Below, one piece after another: positions 7,784 through 17,384 of a stretch of DNA of 64,000 nt (position 1 is its first letter; every line of letters begins with the position of its first letter). A program made the position numbers and the translations under genes. The stretch comes from Bordetella genomosp. 8 (lineage in GTDB: Bacteria > Pseudomonadota > Gammaproteobacteria > Burkholderiales > Burkholderiaceae_B), in the NCBI RefSeq assembly GCF_002119685.1, contig NZ_CP021108.1:3038001-3102000 (forward strand), given 5' to 3'. The notes beneath the pieces were generated by a model, which was given only the letters and a program-made list of their open reading frames with translations, had not been told where the DNA came from and made no database searches.

Positions 7784-10468
7784 TTATGCGGATGATGAAG
7801 GGATCGATGCGCCCTTGGGTTCGCCGTCATCCGACCTGCCATCGGTCGTGTCCAGCTTCACCTCCCGGGCTTGCGGGTCGTACCAGACTTTGGCGGAGGC
7901 GCCGGCTGCGATCGTGCCGGACAGCAGCGCCGTCGCCAGTTTCGATTCGACTTCAGTCCGCACTTTGCGCTTGAGCATGCGCGCGCCGAACTCGGGGTCG
8001 TAGCCGACTTCGGCCAGGTGTTCCAGGACACTGGAATCGAAGGTCAGCGTCACGCCTTGCAGGGACGCCATGTCGGCGACGCGGCGCAGTTGCAGCTCCA
8101 CGATGGCGCGGATGTTTTGTCGGTCCAGCGCGTGGAAGACCACGACCTCGTCCACGCGATTCAGGAACTCCGGCCTGAAATGGCGGCGCAAGAGCTCCAT
8201 CAGCCGGTCGCGCAGCGCCGGATAATCCAGCTGTTCGCGCTCGTTGGCGACAAGATTGCGCTGGATGACTTCAGAGCCCAGATTGCTGGTGGCGATGATG
8301 ATGGTGTTGGTGAAATCCACCACCCGTCCCTTGCCGTCGGTAAGCCTTCCTTCGTCGAACAGTTGCAGCAGGATGTTGTGCACCTCCGGATGCGCTTTCT
8401 CGATCTCGTCCAGCAGCACGACGCAGTATGGCTGGCGCCGCACGCGCTCCGTCAGTTGGCCGCCCTCGTCATAACCGACATAGCCCGGAGGCGCGCCGAC
8501 CAGGCGAGCCACGGTATGGCGCTCGCCGTATTCGGTCATGTCGATGCGCACCAGGGCTTCCTCGCGCCCGTAGACCGTGGATGCCAGGGCCTTGGCCAGC
8601 TCCGTCTTGCCGACGCCGGTAGGACCCAGGAACAGAAAGGTGGCCGTCGGCTTGCCGACTTCCTTCAGGCCCGCGCGCGCCAGCCGTACGGCTTCGCTGA
8701 CGGCGCGCACCGCCTCTTCCTGGCCGACCACGCGCTCGCGCAGGCGGTCTTCCAGCTGCAGGAGTTTCTCACGGTCCTGGGTTGTCAGTTCCGATACCGG
8801 GATCCCGGTCAGCGATGCCACGATCTGCGCGATATGTTCGGCGGTCACTTGCGGCGTGCTCGTGCCGCGCTGCTTCTTCCATTTGGCGGTTTCGTCGTTC
8901 AGCCTTTTTTCTTCTTCGTCGATGCGCTGGCCCAGCTGTTTGGCCTTGTCGTACTGCTTGGCCGTGCCGGCCGCGTCCTGCTCCTGGCGCAGTCGCCGGA
9001 TGGCGTTCTCCGATTCCTGCAGCGCCGTGGGCCGCGAACTGGCGCCGATTCTCACTCGCGCCGCGGCCTGGTCGATCAGGTCCAGGGCTTTGTCGGGCTG
9101 GAAACGGTTGGTGATATAGCGGTCGGCCAGCCTGGCCGCGGCGACGATGGCCTCGTCCAGGATCTTCACCTTGTGGTGCGCCTCGAAGCGGTCGCGCAGC
9201 CCGCGCAGGATCTCGATGGTTTCATCCAGGCTGGGCTCCGGCACGGTCACCGGCTGGAAGCGGCGCTCCAGGGCCGCGTCCTTTTCGATGTGCTTCTGGT
9301 ATTCGTTGAAGGTGGTCGCGCCTATCAGATGCAATTCACCGCGCGCCAGCGCGGGCTTGAAGACGTTGGCGATGTCCAGGCCGCCCTCGCCCCCGCTCTG
9401 CCCCGCCCCCATGATGGTATGCAGTTCGTCGATGAAAAGAATAAGGTCCTGCTGGTTGGCGATGACCTCTTCCAGCAACTGCTGCACACGTTCCTCGAAT
9501 TCGCCGCGGTAGCGCGAGCCCGCCACCATGCTGTTGATGTTGAGCTCGACCACGCGCTTGCCGCGCAGCACTTCCGGCACCTGGTCCTGCACGATGCGCT
9601 GCGCCAGGCCTTCGACGATGGCGGTCTTGCCCACGCCGGGCTCTCCTATCAGCACGGGGTTGTTCTTCTTGCGCCGGGCCAGGACTTCTATCGTCGTTTC
9701 GATTTCCTCGGCCCGGCCGATCACCGGGTCCAGCTTGCCTTGCCGCGCCAGCGCGGTCAGGTCGCGCGCGAACTTGTCCAGTACGGGCGTGGCGCTGCGC
9801 TCCTTGAGCTTGCCCTCTTCCGCGCCCTGCCCCACCAGCTTGACGACTTTCTGGCGCAGCGATTGGGGCGTCAGGCCCAGCCTGCGCAGGGTTTCGCCGG
9901 CGGCGCCGTCTTCTTCCTCGACCAGGCCGATCAGCAGGTGTTCGGGACCGATGTAGCTGTGACCCAGTTCACGCGAAGCGACGAACGCCAGCTGGAGCGC
10001 ACCCTTGGCGCGCGGCGAGACGCCGACCTGGATTTCGCCGTCCTCCTGGCGCAGGTCGCCGCGCGGGGCATTCTCCTGGACTTCGGACTTGAGGCCCTCG
10101 ACCGACAGCTTCAGGTCGCGCAGGATGGCCTGGACGATTTCATCGTCGGCCAGTGCAAGCAGCAGGTGTTCGGTGTCGACTTCGTCCTTGCCGAAGCTCA
10201 CCGCCTTTTCGGCGGCGGCATGCAGCGTGTTCCTTGCGCTTTCGTTCAGGAACGAGGTCAGGTCGACCTCCTCGCGAGAGCGCGCCTCGCGGCGCGGGAC
10301 GGCGCCGGACGGCGTGCGGCGCTGGCCACCGCCGCGCGCGCCGGTAGGCGCGGTGTCGTCGAAAAGCTGGTCCAGCAGACCGCCATGAAAAAGCATTTCC
10401 AGTGGCGACATGGCCCTGCCCCGCTGCCTGAGCATGCGGGCCCTAAGTTCGGCATAAGGATCTTCCAT
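7784..10468 (-). CDS. ClpC-like AAA+ unfoldase/disaggregase without an evident ClpP loop
   Basis: An 894-residue Hsp100 protein. After a roughly 65-residue extension comes a Clp N domain (double repeat with [11 protein letters not shown] and [11 protein letters not shown]). D1 follows with Walker [11 protein letters not shown] near residue 280, then a short UVR-like coiled middle segment ([20 protein letters not shown]), and D2 with [10 protein letters not shown] near residue 600. The layout is ClpC-like. However, the D2 loop where ClpA/ClpC/ClpX carry IGL/VGF/IGF reads [16 protein letters not shown], with no such tripeptide. It therefore probably acts as a stand-alone disaggregase like ClpB or ClpL. 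The start has GGAG 7 bases upstream; upstream in-frame codons lack conserved sequence. Confidence 0.88.
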   Translation of the reverse strand: MEDPYAELRARMLRQRGRAMSPLEMLFHGGLLDQLFDDTAPTGARGGGQRRTPSGAVPRREARSREEVDLTSFLNESARNTLHAAAEKAVSFGKDEVDTEHLLLALADDEIVQAILRDLKLSVEGLKSEVQENAPRGDLRQEDGEIQVGVSPRAKGALQLAFVASRELGHSYIGPEHLLIGLVEEEDGAAGETLRRLGLTPQSLRQKVVKLVGQGAEEGKLKERSATPVLDKFARDLTALARQGKLDPVIGRAEEIETTIEVLARRKKNNPVLIGEPGVGKTAIVEGLAQRIVQDQVPEVLRGKRVVELNINSMVAGSRYRGEFEERVQQLLEEVIANQQDLILFIDELHTIMGAGQSGGEGGLDIANVFKPALARGELHLIGATTFNEYQKHIEKDAALERRFQPVTVPEPSLDETIEILRGLRDRFEAHHKVKILDEAIVAAARLADRYITNRFQPDKALDLIDQAAARVRIGASSRPTALQESENAIRRLRQEQDAAGTAKQYDKAKQLGQRIDEEEKRLNDETAKWKKQRGTSTPQVTAEHIAQIVASLTGIPVSELTTQDREKLLQLEDRLRERVVGQEEAVRAVSEAVRLARAGLKEVGKPTATFLFLGPTGVGKTELAKALASTVYGREEALVRIDMTEYGERHTVARLVGAPPGYVGYDEGGQLTERVRRQPYCVVLLDEIEKAHPEVHNILLQLFDEGRLTDGKGRVVDFTNTIIIATSNLGSEVIQRNLVANEREQLDYPALRDRLMELLRRHFRPEFLNRVDEVVVFHALDRQNIRAIVELQLRRVADMASLQGVTLTFDSSVLEHLAEVGYDPEFGARMLKRKVRTEVESKLATALLSGTIAAGASAKVWYDPQAREVKLDTTDGRSDDGEPKGASIPSSSA

Positions 10469-10704
10469 TGCGTTCTCCGGTCGTTGAGCCGTCGGGCAAG
10501 CGCGTAGCGCAACTGCAGGGTGCAGCTGCGGCCGCGGCTGCGGGCCGCGCAGCATTTCTCTTGCCGACTATCTGGCGGAGCAACCCAAAAGGCTACCCGC
10601 CCGGACCGGTGGTGCATCCGCCGAGAAAGACGGCTGCCTGTCCGCCGTCGAGCAGAAATTCCAATCGGCTCTCGCCCTACACGATCGACCGCATGTGGCG
10701 GAAA

Positions 10705-12462
10705 CTACCGGCCCTGCGTACCTTCACGACGCCGCACGAAGTCCGCAAAAGCGTCCGAGTCCAGCGGACGACTGATCAGATAGCCCTGGATCGAGTCGCA
10801 CCCGGTGGCCTTCAGCTCATCGGCCTGGCGCTGGCACTCGACGCCTTCCGCGATGGTTTTCATGCCCAGCGAACGAGCGAGAACGACGATGCCCCGGATG
10901 ATCGCCAGGGCCCTCTCCGACTCCATCAGCGCTCGAACAAAGGACCTGTCGATCTTGATCGTATCGATATGCAGCCGGAACAGATAGCTGAGACTGGAGT
11001 ATCCGGCGCCGAAGTCGTCCAGCGATGTGTGGACGCCGGCCTGCTTCAGCGCTGCAAGAACCGAGGTCGCTTTTTCGATATCGCTCATCAGGGAGTCTTC
11101 GGTAATCTCGACGTCCAGCATCGCGGGGGAAACGTCGTACTCCTTCGCGATATGGAGAATCCTGTCTATCAGCCCCATACCGAGCAATTGCCGAGGCGAC
11201 AGGTTGAGGCTGATCCGAGGTACGGACACCCCCATCCCGCGCCATGCAGCGATATGCCGGCAGACCGCACGGATCAGCCATTCGGTCAGAGCGCCTTCAT
11301 GGGGCGATTCGAGCAATACATCGAGGAATGCGTAAGGCGTCAGCAAGCCCCGTTCAGGATGGCGCCAGCGCAGAAGCGCCTCGGCACCGATCAGGGAGCC
11401 ATCCGCGTATGCCATCTGAGGCTGGAAATGGAGTTCGAACTGGTTCGCCGCGAATGCCTCGGGGAGATCGATCCGCAAGGCCAGGCGGTCACGCATGCCC
11501 CGGTCCAGTGCCGCATCGTACGTGCGCACCTGGAGCCCACCGGACGATTTCGCTGCATACATGGCTCTATCGGCATGGCTCAGCAAGGACTCGGCCGAAG
11601 TACTTGCCTGTCCCAGCAGCGCAATGCCGATGCTGGCCGACAGGGAGATGGCTCTTCCACAGGCTTCGAACGGCGCCGCGAGCACATTGAGCACCGCATG
11701 CGCGAACGCTGTTGCCGCGCATGCGGTGGTGTCACGCAGTAGGAGAACGAACTCGTCGCCCCCTACCCGCGCGGCGAAGAAAGAAGGTTCCTGGATTGCC
11801 GACAGCCTTTTCGCAAAGCCGCGCAGCAGCTCATCGCCGACGGCATGGCCGAACGCGTCGTTCACTTCCTTGAAGTGGTCCAGGTCGATGAACAGCACAG
11901 CCAAAGTGCCGCCATCGTCAAGGCCCGGCGAGCCAGGCATGGCGACCGCGTGCGACAGTTCTTCCATGCACTTGCGTCGATTCGCCAGCCCAGTCAGATA
12001 GTCGTGACTGGCTTCGAATTCCAACTGTGCCGCGTGTTCGTATTCGCGAGTAACGTCACGGAAGAGCACGGTAATGCCATCGTCGTGATGGAATGAGCGC
12101 GCCTCGAACCACGCGTCGAGCGGTGCGTAATAGCCGGTGTAGCGGCCGGGGCGTCCGGTTTCGGCGGTCTGATGGTAGATACGGTGGTAGCCGGAACCCA
12201 CCAGGTCCGGGTAACACTGCCATATGTCGCGGCCGAGCAAGTGCTTCCGCTCCCGCCGCAAATATCGTTCTGCCGTCTCGTTGAGATAGGTGAAGCGCCA
12301 CGATCTGTCTATCGACATGAATCCGTCGCTCAAGCTATCGAGCATGTCACCAAGGTGAGCCGATGCAGCCTGTCGGGCGCCGACATCTGTCGGTAGGGGA
12401 AGACGAGAGGCAGTCTGTCGTTCCATTTTCTGCGTCTTGTATTCGAGTAAACCCAGAGTCAT
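10705..12462 (-). CDS. PAS-GGDEF-EAL cyclic-di-GMP enzyme
   Basis: A 585-residue cytoplasmic signalling protein without membrane segments. A PAS domain spans about residues 38-145 (MLDSLSDGFMSIDRSWRFTY), followed by GGDEF (about 150-315, intact ARVGGDEFVLL, with HDYLTGLANRR) and EAL (about 325-575, with GAEALLRWRHP, NLSPRQL, EITEDSLM, LDDFGAGYSSLSYL, AEGVE and QGYLISRPL). Both catalytic signatures look complete, so it may both make and degrade c-di-GMP. No RxxD inhibitory site precedes the GGDEF. It lies 28 bases downstream of the NDH-2-like flavoprotein on the same strand, suggesting redox- or respiration-linked sensing by the PAS domain. The start is uncertain; MERQTASRL, 12 codons in, is an alternative. 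Confidence 0.88.
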   Translation of the reverse strand: MTLGLLEYKTQKMERQTASRLPLPTDVGARQAASAHLGDMLDSLSDGFMSIDRSWRFTYLNETAERYLRRERKHLLGRDIWQCYPDLVGSGYHRIYHQTAETGRPGRYTGYYAPLDAWFEARSFHHDDGITVLFRDVTREYEHAAQLEFEASHDYLTGLANRRKCMEELSHAVAMPGSPGLDDGGTLAVLFIDLDHFKEVNDAFGHAVGDELLRGFAKRLSAIQEPSFFAARVGGDEFVLLLRDTTACAATAFAHAVLNVLAAPFEACGRAISLSASIGIALLGQASTSAESLLSHADRAMYAAKSSGGLQVRTYDAALDRGMRDRLALRIDLPEAFAANQFELHFQPQMAYADGSLIGAEALLRWRHPERGLLTPYAFLDVLLESPHEGALTEWLIRAVCRHIAAWRGMGVSVPRISLNLSPRQLLGMGLIDRILHIAKEYDVSPAMLDVEITEDSLMSDIEKATSVLAALKQAGVHTSLDDFGAGYSSLSYLFRLHIDTIKIDRSFVRALMESERALAIIRGIVVLARSLGMKTIAEGVECQRQADELKATGCDSIQGYLISRPLDSDAFADFVRRREGTQGR

Positions 12463-12490
12463 CTACCGTGGGCCACTGCATTTTAATCGC

Positions 12491-13717
12491 CTACAAAGGC
12501 TTCAACTCCGGTGGACGTTGCAGATCCGGCGCCGCAGCGGCCAGGATGTCGGCGCGATTGCCGTTGAGCGGCGGATAGATGCGCTGCTGGTTGATGACCT
12601 GCTTGGTGGCCTTGGCTTGCGCGCCTTTGGCGACCACGAGCCGGTCCCAGCCCTGTGCATAGACCGCGCCGGCCGGCCCGAGATCGATGATATTCGTGTA
12701 CCAGTCGATGTCCAGGGCCAGCATCTCCAGCCCGAAGAGCTCGCAGACGGCGTTATGTCCGGCGTACCTGCCCATGGGGCGCGCGTGCTGGCAGGACATC
12801 ACGGACGTATGCTCGCCGTCGATCAACGCATGAGCAACATCGCCGGCGGCGAATACGTCCGGCACGCCGCGCACCCGCATGAAGGGATCGACATGGACGC
12901 GCCCCTGGGCATCGCGCCTGGCCGCGAGGCAGGCGGTCAGGTCGCTGGCCCGCATGCCGCCGCACCAGGCGACCGTGGCGGCGTCGATGCGCTTGCCGTT
13001 GGACAACGTGACGCCATCGGGGTCCAGGCCTGCCACCGACACGCCTGTCAGCGGTTCTATCCCCAGATCGCGGCAGGCCTGCTCGATGACCGGCTGCGCG
13101 CCGCCCAGATGGCCGCCGATGCTCACGCCGCGGTCCATCAGGATGACGCGGACCGGTGCTTCGGCGTCCGCATGGCCGCCCGCGCGTGCCGCCTGGCGCA
13201 AGCGCCGCGGCAGCTCGCAGGCCAGTTCTATCCCCGTAGCGCCGGAGCCCACGACGACGGCGGTATAGCGCCCGGGCCGCGGCGGCATGGCCGCCAGGGA
13301 CTCGATGTGGCGCTGCAGGCGCAGCGCGCCGGCATAGGTGTCGACATCGAACGAACAGGCATCCGCGCCGGGTATCGAGGGGCGCACCAAGTGGCTGCCG
13401 CTGGCCAGGATGAGCTTGTGGTATGGGCATGGCTGGTCGCCCTGGCCTGTCCGCACCTGCACCGAACGTTGCTCCGTATCGATGCGGATGGCTTCGCCGA
13501 CCAGCAGATCCACCCCTATGGGTTCCAGCACCGCTCGCAGCGGCACCCGGGTGGATTCCAGGTCATCTTCGTAGTTGCGCACGCGTATGCTGTGCTGATC
13601 GTCGATGTTCACCAGGGTGATGTGTGGCGCCTTACCCAGCCGGTCCGCCGTGCGGGCGGCACCGGCGGCGCTCCAGAGGCCGGCGAAGCCGCCGCCTATG
13701 ACGAGTATGCGTTGCAT
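12491..13717 (-). CDS. NDH-2-like FAD-dependent pyridine-nucleotide oxidoreductase
   Basis: A 408-residue flavoprotein of the type II NADH dehydrogenase family. The FAD site is ILVIGGGFAGLWSAAGAA at the N-terminus. The NAD(P)-binding motif is VVVGSGATGIELACEL near residue 165, and the second FAD motif is PDVFAAGDVAHAL near residue 295. It is probably peripheral to the inner membrane, passing electrons from NADH to quinone, although an amphipathic membrane anchor is not obvious. AAGGAG lies about 8 bases before the start. The GGDEF-EAL gene follows by 28 bases, suggesting co-transcription. Confidence 0.82.
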   Translation of the reverse strand: MQRILVIGGGFAGLWSAAGAARTADRLGKAPHITLVNIDDQHSIRVRNYEDDLESTRVPLRAVLEPIGVDLLVGEAIRIDTEQRSVQVRTGQGDQPCPYHKLILASGSHLVRPSIPGADACSFDVDTYAGALRLQRHIESLAAMPPRPGRYTAVVVGSGATGIELACELPRRLRQAARAGGHADAEAPVRVILMDRGVSIGGHLGGAQPVIEQACRDLGIEPLTGVSVAGLDPDGVTLSNGKRIDAATVAWCGGMRASDLTACLAARRDAQGRVHVDPFMRVRGVPDVFAAGDVAHALIDGEHTSVMSCQHARPMGRYAGHNAVCELFGLEMLALDIDWYTNIIDLGPAGAVYAQGWDRLVVAKGAQAKATKQVINQQRIYPPLNGNRADILAAAAPDLQRPPELKPL

Positions 13718-13895
13718 GTCCGGCTCCTTGGATGATGGCGCGCCATGCCCGGATCGCCGGCGCCGTTGGTCCGCGGCCGCCGTAGCAGGGTCCGCCCTGG
13801 CGAGTCGCGGTGTTGTACCGGTTTTACCTATCCCTTGTCATCATGCTTTTGGCGCCCGTTGTCCGTACTCTGCGGATGAGCAGGTACGCGGCGCT

Positions 13896-14804
13896 TCACT
13901 TTCCGCGCACGCCGTCCCGGACATGAGCCAGGAATGCCTTGCACGCGTCCGGCAATATCCGTCCCGCCAGTGTCTGGACTTCGAAGTGCCGTTCGTTCAT
14001 CTCGCGGTCGCGCAGCGGGATGGCGATGATGCCGCCGCCGCCCAGGCGTCCGCGGATGGCCAGTTCTCCGCAGAACGCCACGCCGCCGCCCGCGCGGGCG
14101 AAACTGATCAGCGCGTCGATGTGCTGGCTGACGAATACCGGTTCGCACCTGAGTTGCTGGCGGCTGCAGCTGATGTCGAACAGCTGCCTGAGCGTCGAAT
14201 CATGGCCCGGCAGCGCCAGCGGATAAGCCGCCAGTTGGGACAACGACAGGCTGCGCTTGCTGGCGAACGGATGTTCGCGGCTCATCACCGCCAATACGGG
14301 CGCCGGTGTGCGCAATTCGACGCGGATGTCGCGTTCCGACGTCAGGCTCAGCGTCAATCCGATGTCCGCCTCCCCGTCGCGGACGCGGCGCGGTATCTCC
14401 TGCTGCGAACAGACATCCAGGGAGAACCGTATGCCCGCGTAGTTTTCGCGGAAGCTGGCGATCAGTGACGGGAGGAAGTCATAGGCATAGCCTTCCGTGC
14501 TGACCAGACGCACTTTGCCTTGACGCAGCCCCCGCAGGGCCATGATGTCGCCAGCAACGCGATCCACATCCTGCTGCATGCGCCTGGCGTGGGCGGCAAG
14601 GACTTCGCCCGCGGCATTGAGCGCCATGCCGCGCGCGCGGCGCTCGAACAACAGCGTGTTCAGCTCCCGCTCCAGCCGGGCGATCTGCCGGCTGACCGCC
14701 GATGGCGCCACGTCCAGGCGTTCCGCCGCTTCCGTGATGGAGCCGGCGCGCACGACTTCGAGAAAATAGCGCAGCGCCGTGCCCTGGAGGACCTGGTTGT
14801 TCAT
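13896..14804 (-). CDS. LysR-family regulator divergent from dsdA
   Basis: A 302-residue LysR regulator: N-terminal winged helix (ALRYFLEVVRAGSITEAAER, then LDVAPSAVSRQIARLERELN) and a substrate-binding domain from about residue 95. It is transcribed away from dsdA, and a T-N11-A inverted repeat (14820-14836) lies in the shared promoter. The usual LysR arrangement would make it the activator of the dsdA-Bug-amidase-oxidase operon, with a substrate such as D-serine or a related D-amino acid as coinducer (inferred). Confidence 0.87.
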   Translation of the reverse strand: MNNQVLQGTALRYFLEVVRAGSITEAAERLDVAPSAVSRQIARLERELNTLLFERRARGMALNAAGEVLAAHARRMQQDVDRVAGDIMALRGLRQGKVRLVSTEGYAYDFLPSLIASFRENYAGIRFSLDVCSQQEIPRRVRDGEADIGLTLSLTSERDIRVELRTPAPVLAVMSREHPFASKRSLSLSQLAAYPLALPGHDSTLRQLFDISCSRQQLRCEPVFVSQHIDALISFARAGGGVAFCGELAIRGRLGGGGIIAIPLRDREMNERHFEVQTLAGRILPDACKAFLAHVRDGVRGK

Positions 14805-14819
14805 GGATGCCCCTTATGG

Positions 14820-14836
14820 ATTGCTTTTATGGCAAT
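14820..14836. promoter_or_regulatory. LysR-type binding site (ATTGC-N7-GCAAT)
   Basis: A perfect 5-bp inverted repeat with a 7-base spacer, containing the T-N11-A pattern of LysR boxes, lies 16 bases upstream of the LysR start and upstream of dsdA. A further ATTGC occurs at 14855-14859. Assigned from motif and position only. Confidence 0.5.
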
Positions 14837-14927
14837 GCAGAATTCTAACCATTGATATTGCTGCATGGCTGTATCCACCCCTAGCATTAGCGTGTTTCAG
14901 TGTCATTTCGACTCCGCCGCCCGTCCC

Positions 14928-16277
14928 ATGAACGTCCCTGACGCCCCTGACGCACTTCACCGCCAGACCCTGCAGTCGCTGCGTGAAGCGATGCCCCTGC
15001 TCTGGACCCGCCCCGCGCGCGCGACGACGGCGGACGCATCCACCTGGACGCTGGACGACGTACGTCACGCAAGCGACCGGTTCCAGCGCTTCGCGCCGCT
15101 GCTGGCGCTGCTGTTTCCCGAACTGGCGCCAGCAGAGGGCGCGATCGAATCGCCGCTGCTGCGCGCCGAAGGCATGCAGGCGGCGCTGCGCTGGCCGCGC
15201 GCCATGGGCAAACTCTGGATAAAAGCCGACCACGACCTGCCGGTGGCCGGATCCATCAAGGCCCGTGGCGGACTGCATGAAGTGCTGGAATACGCCGAGA
15301 CCTTGGCCCGGCGCGAGGGCTTGCTCCAGGCCGGACAGGATTATCGCGTCCTCGCCGAACCCGCGGCGCGGGCGTGCTTCGCCGGCCATCGGGTCGCCGT
15401 CGGCTCGACCGGCAACCTGGGGTTGGCGATCGGCGTGATCGCATCGGCGCTGGGTTTCCAGGCCGCGGTCCATATGTCGGCCGATGCCAAGAAATGGAAG
15501 AAAGCGCGCTTGCGCGCCCGCGGGGTGACGGTGGTCGAGCATGCGGGCGACTACCAAAAAGCCGTCGCCGCCGGCCGGGCGGAGATGCGGGACGACCCGC
15601 GAGGCTACTTCGTCGACGACGAGCGCTCGCCATCATTGTTCCTGGGTTATGCGGCGGCCGCCCTGCATTTGCGCGAGCAACTGCGGGTCGCGGGCATCAC
15701 CGTGGACGACGCGCACCCGCTTTTTGTTTATCTGCCCTGTGGCGTGGGTGGCGCGCCCGCCGGCATCGCCTTCGGCCTGAAGGAAATCTTCGGTCCGCAC
15801 GTCCATTGTTTTTTTGCCGAGCCGACCCAATCGCCCTGCTTTCTGGTTCGCATGATGGCCGGCTCGGGCCAATTGCCGGATGCGCCGGCGGCGCCGTCGA
15901 TCTACGACGTCGGCCTCAATAACCTTACCGAGGCGGACGGGCTGGCGGTCCCGCGCGCGTCCGAACTCGCGGCCGCGGTGATGGCAACCCGGCTGGACGG
16001 CGTCTATACCGTCGCGGACGACAGGCTGTTTGCGGATCTCGCGCGGCTCTACGACAGCGAAGGGCTGCGGATCGAACCGTCCGCGGCCGCGGGATTCAGC
16101 GGGCCGGATCAGCTGTTTACGTCGGCGGCCGGCCAGGCGTATCTGCATACCCACGGATTGGCCCCGGCAATGGGCGACGCGACGCATCTCGTCTGGACGA
16201 CCGGAGGACGCTTCGTGCCGCCGGAAGAATTCGATCGTTTCCTGAGCCGCGGCAGGTCAAGCGCGGCCGACAACTAG
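14928..16277 (+). CDS. dsdA: D-serine ammonia-lyase
   Basis: A 449-residue PLP enzyme that deaminates D-serine to pyruvate and ammonia. The PLP-lysine motif is [17 protein letters not shown]. The phosphate-binding glycine-rich stretch is [12 protein letters not shown], and other DsdA blocks include [23 protein letters not shown] and [20 protein letters not shown]. Family members are about 440 residues, so I start at [11 protein letters not shown]. An in-frame ATG at 14865 would add 21 unconserved residues and lies close to the operator. It heads the operon driven from the divergent LysR promoter. The enzyme protects against inhibitory D-serine and lets it serve as a carbon and nitrogen source. 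Confidence 0.9.
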   Translation: MNVPDAPDALHRQTLQSLREAMPLLWTRPARATTADASTWTLDDVRHASDRFQRFAPLLALLFPELAPAEGAIESPLLRAEGMQAALRWPRAMGKLWIKADHDLPVAGSIKARGGLHEVLEYAETLARREGLLQAGQDYRVLAEPAARACFAGHRVAVGSTGNLGLAIGVIASALGFQAAVHMSADAKKWKKARLRARGVTVVEHAGDYQKAVAAGRAEMRDDPRGYFVDDERSPSLFLGYAAAALHLREQLRVAGITVDDAHPLFVYLPCGVGGAPAGIAFGLKEIFGPHVHCFFAEPTQSPCFLVRMMAGSGQLPDAPAAPSIYDVGLNNLTEADGLAVPRASELAAAVMATRLDGVYTVADDRLFADLARLYDSEGLRIEPSAAAGFSGPDQLFTSAAGQAYLHTHGLAPAMGDATHLVWTTGGRFVPPEEFDRFLSRGRSSAADN

Positions 16278-16328
16278 AACGGCTTTTTGCCTCTTCCATC
16301 CACCTACCGTCCTTCCACGGATCCCACC

Positions 16329-17315
16329 ATGAACATCCGCTCCTTGTCTCTCGCGGCCTGCCTGTCCCTGCCCTGCCTGATGGCCGCCGGCGCGCCTGCC
16401 GCGGCCCAGACGACCTATCCCAACCATCCGATCAACCTGGTCGTGCCCTTCCCGCCCGGCGGCGCCACCGATGTCGGCGGCCGCGTGATCGCGCAGGCGC
16501 TCGCCAAGCAGCTGGGCCAGAGCGTGATCGTCGAAAACCGCGCCGGTGCCGGAACTGTCATTGGCGCGGCCTACGTCGCCCGGTCGGCGCCCGATGGCTA
16601 CACCTTGCTGGTCACGTCGGGAACGACCTTCACCATCAATCCCGCCGTGCGGAAAGAACTGCCCTATGACCCCGTCAAGAGTTTCGAGCCCGTGGGGATC
16701 GTCGCGCGCACCGGGCTCATACTGCTGGCGAATCCGAAGGTGCCGGTCACGGACATGAAGTCCTTCCTGGCCTATGTGAAAGACCCAGAGCACGCCGCCA
16801 CGCCCTACGGTTCCTTCGGCAGCGGCACCACCGCCAACTTCGTCGGCGAGGCCTTCGCGTCGGCGGCCGGCATCAAGATGACGCACGTGCCGTACAAGGG
16901 CAGCGCGCCCGCCATGGCCGACCTGATCGGTGGCCAGATTCCGTTTTCCGTCGATACGGTGGCGGCGGCGCTGCCGCAGCTCAAGACCGGCAAGGTCAAG
17001 GCCATCGCGGTATCGAGCCCGCAACGATCGACGTTCCTGCCGGACGTCCCCACCTTCGCCGAGTCCGGGTTTCCGCAGGTGGCCATGGATACCTGGCTGA
17101 TGGTGGCGGCGCCGCGCGGCCTGCCCACCGACGTGCGGACCAAGCTGGGCAAGGCACTCGCCGACGTGGTGGCCAACCCCGAGGTGCAAAAGAACCTGCT
17201 GGCGCTGGGCTTCGAGCCGGGCTTCGAGGACGCGGCGCAAGGCGAGGCCCTGATCAAGAAGGAACTGCCGCAGATGCGCGAGATCGCCGAGCGCGCGCAC
17301 ATCACCGCCGATTGA
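16329..17315 (+). CDS. Bug-family periplasmic substrate-binding protein (D-amino-acid cluster)
   Basis: A 328-residue TctC/Bug protein with a signal peptide (MNIRSLSLAACLSLPCLMA, cut after PAAAQ). It keeps the family's anchor strings: NHPINLVVPFPPGGATDVGG, VIVENRAGAGTVIGAA, APDGYTLLV, MTHVPYKGSAPAMADLIGG and FLPDVPTFAESGFPQ. Bug proteins bind small carboxylates in the periplasm. This one lies between dsdA and an amidase, so a D-amino acid, its amide or the derived acid is a reasonable ligand guess. No TctA/TctB genes are adjacent. The ATG at 16329 begins the signal peptide; the in-frame upstream codons do not. Confidence 0.88.
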   Translation: MNIRSLSLAACLSLPCLMAAGAPAAAQTTYPNHPINLVVPFPPGGATDVGGRVIAQALAKQLGQSVIVENRAGAGTVIGAAYVARSAPDGYTLLVTSGTTFTINPAVRKELPYDPVKSFEPVGIVARTGLILLANPKVPVTDMKSFLAYVKDPEHAATPYGSFGSGTTANFVGEAFASAAGIKMTHVPYKGSAPAMADLIGGQIPFSVDTVAAALPQLKTGKVKAIAVSSPQRSTFLPDVPTFAESGFPQVAMDTWLMVAAPRGLPTDVRTKLGKALADVVANPEVQKNLLALGFEPGFEDAAQGEALIKKELPQMREIAERAHITAD

Positions 17316-17384
17316 AGCCGCGGCGCCCGACAGGGTGCCGCCCTCGCCCTGACATCCGACACGTATCGCCCTTATATCGTCCTT

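Noticed and set aside
7871..10507. Long open frame (878 codons) on the plus strand opposite the ClpC-like gene
   Set aside because: Its composition is the mirror of a high-GC gene (His/Gln/Arg/Asp-rich, no recognisable domain), while the minus strand encodes an unmistakable AAA+ protein.
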